From: Candidatus Eiseniibacteriota bacterium
GTDB taxonomy: Bacteria > Joyebacterota > Joyebacteria > Joyebacterales > Joyebacteraceae
NCBI GenBank assembly: GCA_030638405.1
Contig: DAOWER010000267.1
Location: forward strand, 1-9,106
Length of the DNA: 9,106 bases
Direction of reading: 5' to 3'
The notes beneath the pieces are model-generated. The model worked only from the letters and a program-made list of their open reading frames with translations. It did no database searches and was not told the origin of the DNA. This document shows, piece by piece, positions 6,742 to 9,106 of the stretch (the first letter of the stretch is position 1; each line of letters starts with the position of its first letter). The position numbers and the translations under genes were made by a program.

Positions 6742-7992
6742 ATGAAGGCCGAGATAATCACCATAGGCGGAGAACTCCTCGACGGGAGCCAGGCCGATCT
6801 GAACGCGGCCTACCTGGGGTCGCGTCTCACGTCGCTTGGGGCCCAGGTGGTGCGCGTGTCGACGGTACCGGATGCCGTAGACGATATCGAGGAGGTGACG
6901 TTGCGTGCGCTCGACCGGGCCGACCTCGTCTTCACGACTGGGGGACTGGGCGTGACCGCCGACGACCGCACCAAGCAGGCGGTGGCCAGGTTGTTCGGGC
7001 GGAAGCTGGTTCTGAACGAGGACGTGCTCGATGGTGTGCGCGCGAGGTTCGACGCCCGGAATCTCCCGATGCCCGAGATCAATATCGCGGCCGCGATGCT
7101 CCCGGAGGGCGCGCGCCCGATAGAGAACCAGAGGGGCACGGCACCGGGTCTTCTCTTCGAGAAGGGCGGGGCGCTGCTCTTCGTTCTGCCGGGCGTTCCC
7201 GTCGAGCTCAGGTCGATGTTCGAGAACTTCGTTTCCCCTTTCCTCGAGGGGAGGGGGCTCAGGCCGCTGGCGCAGGAGCGCCTAATCCGAACCACGGGAC
7301 TGCCGGAATCCGAGATCGCCGAGCGAGTCGAGCAGCTCGCCCGCCGTCTGGCGAGGACCGACGTCGTCTACCTGCCGTCCGTGACGGGCGTGGATCTCAA
7401 GGTGATAGGCCGCGGCCATACCCCTGTCGAGGCCGCGAAGACCGCCGAGAAGTCCCAGGAGAAGATCGCCGCGAAGCTCGAGCCCTACGTCTACGCGCGG
7501 GGCGACGAGTCTCTCGAGAAGGTCGTCGGGTATCTGCTGTCGATGGGAGAGTCGACGCTGTCGGTCGCCGAGTCGTGCACCGGGGGTCGGCTCGGGTGGC
7601 GGCTGACACGCGTGCCCGGCAGCTCGGAGTACTTCCAGGGCGGCGTCATTGTCTACTCCGACGAGCTCAAGCAGCGGCTTCTTAAGATCAAGGCCGGCGT
7701 CCTCAAGAAACACGGCGCCGTGTCCGGGGAGACGGCGTCGGAGATGGCACGGGGCGTGCGAGAGAAGTGCGCCACGGACTACGGGCTCGCGATCACGGGT
7801 GTGGCCGGGCCGGGCGGAGGCACGAAAGACAAGCCGGTAGGAGTCGTGTTCATCGCCGTCGCCGGGGAATCCGGCGAACGCGTGCAGGAGCTGCGGCTGG
7901 CGGGCAGCAGAGGCACCATCCGGCGCGCGGCCTGCCAGGCCGCGCTGGACCTCCTGAGGCGCTTCCTTCTCAACATCGAGGAGGTCCGTTGA
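6742..7992 (+). CDS. cinA: CinA family nicotinamide-nucleotide amidohydrolase / competence-damage protein
   Basis: A two-domain CinA of 416 residues, full length for the family. The N-terminal MoaB/MoCF-like domain (about 1-165) has IGGELLDG, TTGGLGVTADD (65-75; most homologues have Pro or a similar residue where Val sits), NQRGTAPG and the VLPGVPVEL loop. In characterised homologues this domain is a nucleotide pyrophosphatase. A linker module (about 170-250) leads to the PncC domain with AESCTGG (276-282), whose Ser278 is the expected catalytic residue, GVIVYSDELK, and TGVAGPGGGT. PncC deamidates nicotinamide mononucleotide for NAD recycling. The Shine-Dalgarno sequence is weak (GGTGG at 6733-6737), so translation may depend on coupling from pgpA, 25 bases upstream. 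CinA is widely found next to recA. Confidence 0.94.
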   Translation: MKAEIITIGGELLDGSQADLNAAYLGSRLTSLGAQVVRVSTVPDAVDDIEEVTLRALDRADLVFTTGGLGVTADDRTKQAVARLFGRKLVLNEDVLDGVRARFDARNLPMPEINIAAAMLPEGARPIENQRGTAPGLLFEKGGALLFVLPGVPVELRSMFENFVSPFLEGRGLRPLAQERLIRTTGLPESEIAERVEQLARRLARTDVVYLPSVTGVDLKVIGRGHTPVEAAKTAEKSQEKIAAKLEPYVYARGDESLEKVVGYLLSMGESTLSVAESCTGGRLGWRLTRVPGSSEYFQGGVIVYSDELKQRLLKIKAGVLKKHGAVSGETASEMARGVREKCATDYGLAITGVAGPGGGTKDKPVGVVFIAVAGESGERVQELRLAGSRGTIRRAACQAALDLLRRFLLNIEEVR

Positions 7993-7994
7993 GC

Positions 7995-8558
7995 GTGCGG
8001 ACCTTCGTCGCTTTGGAGTTGTCCGACAGTCTCAAAGAGGGCATACTCGCCCTGACAGAGGAGCTGAGGCTGCGCGGCGTGCAGGCCAGCTGGGCCAGAC
8101 GCCCTACGCTGCATCTGACACTGAAGTTTCTGGGAGACGTCGAAGAGACAAGCCTGCCCGAGGTCGTCGCCGCGGTCGCGCGCGCCTCGAGCTGCGTGTC
8201 GTCGTTTGGCTTCGAGACGCGTGCGCTGGGCGCTTTCCCCTCTCCTCGGCGGCCCAGGGTACTGTGGCTTGGAGTCGAACCGGTAGACGAGCTCTTCGTC
8301 CTGCAGGAGGCGGTGGAGAGCGAACTCGCGGACCTGGGTTTGCCCCGGGAGAAGCGCAGGTTCCATCCCCACGTGACACTGGGGAGAATACGAGACCCCC
8401 GCGCTGAGAGCGTTCAGCAGATACTGGATGAGCTCGTTGCCCCAAAGGAAAGGGTGGAGGTGTTGGAGGTCCGGGTGATGCGCAGTACGCTTCGGCCCGG
8501 AGGTGCGATACACGAACTGGTGGAGGCGGTTCCCCTGGAGAGCGGGTTGAGAGAGTGA
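7995..8558 (+). CDS. thpR: RNA 2',3'-cyclic phosphodiesterase (2H family, ThpR/LigT)
   Basis: A 2H phosphoesterase of 187 residues that hydrolyses RNA 2',3'-cyclic phosphate ends to 2'-phosphates; homologues were first described as LigT 2'-5' RNA ligase. Both catalytic HxT motifs are present: H40-L-T42 in the TLHLTLKFLGD block, and H126-V-T128 in FHPHVTLGR. The N-terminus RTFVALEL is a typical opening strand. GGAGG at 7980-7984, inside the end of cinA, serves either GTG 7995 (10-base spacing, chosen) or TTG 7989 (4-base spacing, overlapping the cinA TGA as TTGA). The open frame further upstream overlaps conserved CinA sequence and is not part of the gene. Its place between cinA and recA matches Deinococcus-type operons. 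The physiological substrate is unknown. Confidence 0.92.
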   Translation: MRTFVALELSDSLKEGILALTEELRLRGVQASWARRPTLHLTLKFLGDVEETSLPEVVAAVARASSCVSSFGFETRALGAFPSPRRPRVLWLGVEPVDELFVLQEAVESELADLGLPREKRRFHPHVTLGRIRDPRAESVQQILDELVAPKERVEVLEVRVMRSTLRPGGAIHELVEAVPLESGLRE

Positions 8559-8577
8559 ACATCGAAGGGCTACGGTC

Positions 8578-8599
8578 GCCGCGCGGAGCGAGGCGCGGC
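8578..8599 (+). promoter_or_regulatory. GC-only stem-loop just upstream of the recA ribosome binding site
   Basis: GCCGCGC (8578-8584) and GCGCGGC (8593-8599) form a perfect 7-bp G/C stem around an 8-base loop. It ends four bases before the GGGAGGG ribosome binding site of recA. No T-run follows, so it is not a standard intrinsic terminator. It could slow read-through, influence recA translation or stabilise a processed end. In GC-rich DNA such a stem can also arise by chance, so a function is only inferred. Confidence 0.4.
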
Positions 8600-8613
8600 C
8601 CAGGGAGGGCACG

Positions 8614-9054
8614 ATGGCAGAGCTGAAGGGTAAGCAGAAGGCGCTGGACCTCGCCGTATCTCAGATAGAGAAGCACTTCGGCAAGGGGTCCATAATGACG
8701 CTGGGGACTCACGACTTCGGCAAGGGCATAGAGGTGATCCCCACGGGGTCGATCTCGCTCGATCTCGCGCTGGGAGTAGGAGGGGTGCCGAGGGGACGCG
8801 TGGTAGAGATCTACGGTCCGGAGGCATCGGGCAAGACGACGCTGGCTCTGACCATTGTGGCGAACGCGCAGAAGCAGGGCGGCGTCGCCGCCTTCATAGA
8901 CGCGGAGCACGCGCTTGACCCCGGCTACGCCCGCGCGCTCGGAGTGGACACCGACAACCTGCTCATCTCGCAGCCGGACACCGGGGAGCAGGCTCTGGAG
9001 ATAACCGAGATGCTGGTCAGAAGCGGCGCCGTCGACGTCATCGCAATCGAATAG
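8614..9054 (+). CDS. recA: Recombinase RecA, N-terminal part ending at an in-frame TAG
   Basis: RecA forms ATP-dependent filaments on single-stranded DNA for homologous recombination and SOS signalling. The visible 146 residues cover the N-terminal helix region (ALDLAVSQIEKHFGKGSIM), Walker A GPEASGKTT (68-76), and the catalytic glutamate E99 in DAEHALDPGYA. Walker B, VDVIAIE, ends at 146, where RecA normally has Asp followed by Ser. Here the residue is Glu, and the Ser codon is replaced by TAG at 9052-9054. A normal RecA is about 330-360 residues, and the same frame continues past the stop with RecA sequence. ATG 8614 has a strong GGGAGGG at 8603-8609. The gene is either damaged or misread near the window end. 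The family identity itself is certain. Confidence 0.9.
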   Translation: MAELKGKQKALDLAVSQIEKHFGKGSIMTLGTHDFGKGIEVIPTGSISLDLALGVGGVPRGRVVEIYGPEASGKTTLALTIVANAQKQGGVAAFIDAEHALDPGYARALGVDTDNLLISQPDTGEQALEITEMLVRSGAVDVIAIE

Positions 9055-9106
9055 GTCGCAGCACTCGTGCCGCGCGCCGAGATCGAGGGTGAGAAGGGCG
9101 ACTCAC
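9055..9106 (+). pseudogene. recA: Continuation of recA after the in-frame TAG, cut by the window end
   Basis: In the same frame as the upstream recA part, these bases encode VAALVPRAEIEGEKGDS, which aligns directly with the conserved VAAL-x-P-x-AEIEGE-x-GDS segment that follows Walker B in RecA. There is no insertion, deletion or frameshift between the two parts; one codon is a stop. The Lys in GEKGD is also unusual, as this position is nearly always hydrophobic (Met or similar). The L1 loop, L2 loop and C-terminal domain lie beyond the window. Confidence 0.75.

Noticed and set aside
7767..7994. Upstream extension of the thpR open frame to an earlier start
   Set aside because: This stretch overlaps the conserved PncC end of CinA in another frame, and the translation is Arg/Gly-rich without similarity to ThpR. 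The ribosome binding site at 7980-7984 points to the later starts.
9052..9054. TAG in recA as a reassigned sense codon (recoded or pyrrolysine-type)
   Set aside because: TAG is the natural terminator of dnaX, porD, porA, porB and pgpA in this same window, with recognisable family C-termini, so general amber reassignment is unlikely.
9052..9106. Intein or intron insertion in recA
   Set aside because: RecA sequence continues in the same frame directly after the stop with no inserted bases, so there is no intervening element at this point.

Overview
The window is G+C-rich (well over 60% by eye), gene-dense bacterial chromosome with every recognisable gene on the + strand. It reads as core housekeeping plus one energy-metabolism operon. 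I see no insertion sequence, phage gene, tRNA, rRNA or CRISPR array, and I did not find an undescribed multi-gene system. Genes are cut at both ends (dnaX at the 5' end, recA at the 3' end), so the window may be a whole short metagenomic contig. The four-subunit ferredoxin-linked oxoacid oxidoreductase points to an anaerobic or facultative lifestyle. The order dnaX-ybaB-recR and pgsA-pgpA-cinA-thpR-recA fits several high-GC lineages, perhaps of the Fibrobacteres-Chlorobi-Bacteroidetes type or other deep uncultured phyla. The phylum is a guess.

Layout. (1) 1-2351: dnaX (5' truncated), the YbaB/EbfC nucleoid protein and recR form a tight cluster for the replication clamp loader, DNA binding and recombinational repair. 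(2) 2352-2537: the only sizeable intergenic gap (186 bp). It carries a good sigma-70-like promoter whose -10 element lies inside an inverted repeat, a likely operator. (3) 2538-5584: a porCDAB-type operon (gamma, delta, alpha, beta) for a pyruvate-type 2-oxoacid:ferredoxin oxidoreductase. (4) 5619-6716: pgsA and pgpA, two consecutive steps of phosphatidylglycerol synthesis. (5) 6742-9106: cinA, thpR and recA, an arrangement resembling the cinA-ligT-recA operon of Deinococcus. It joins NMN/NAD damage salvage, a 2H RNA phosphodiesterase and the recombinase.

Two things deserve a second look. The recA reading frame is interrupted by an in-frame TAG immediately after the Walker B acidic residue, while the conserved downstream RecA sequence continues in the same frame to the end of the window. 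Nearby non-consensus residues suggest either error at a contig end or a genuinely damaged recA. The por operon promoter/operator is the clearest regulatory signal in the window.
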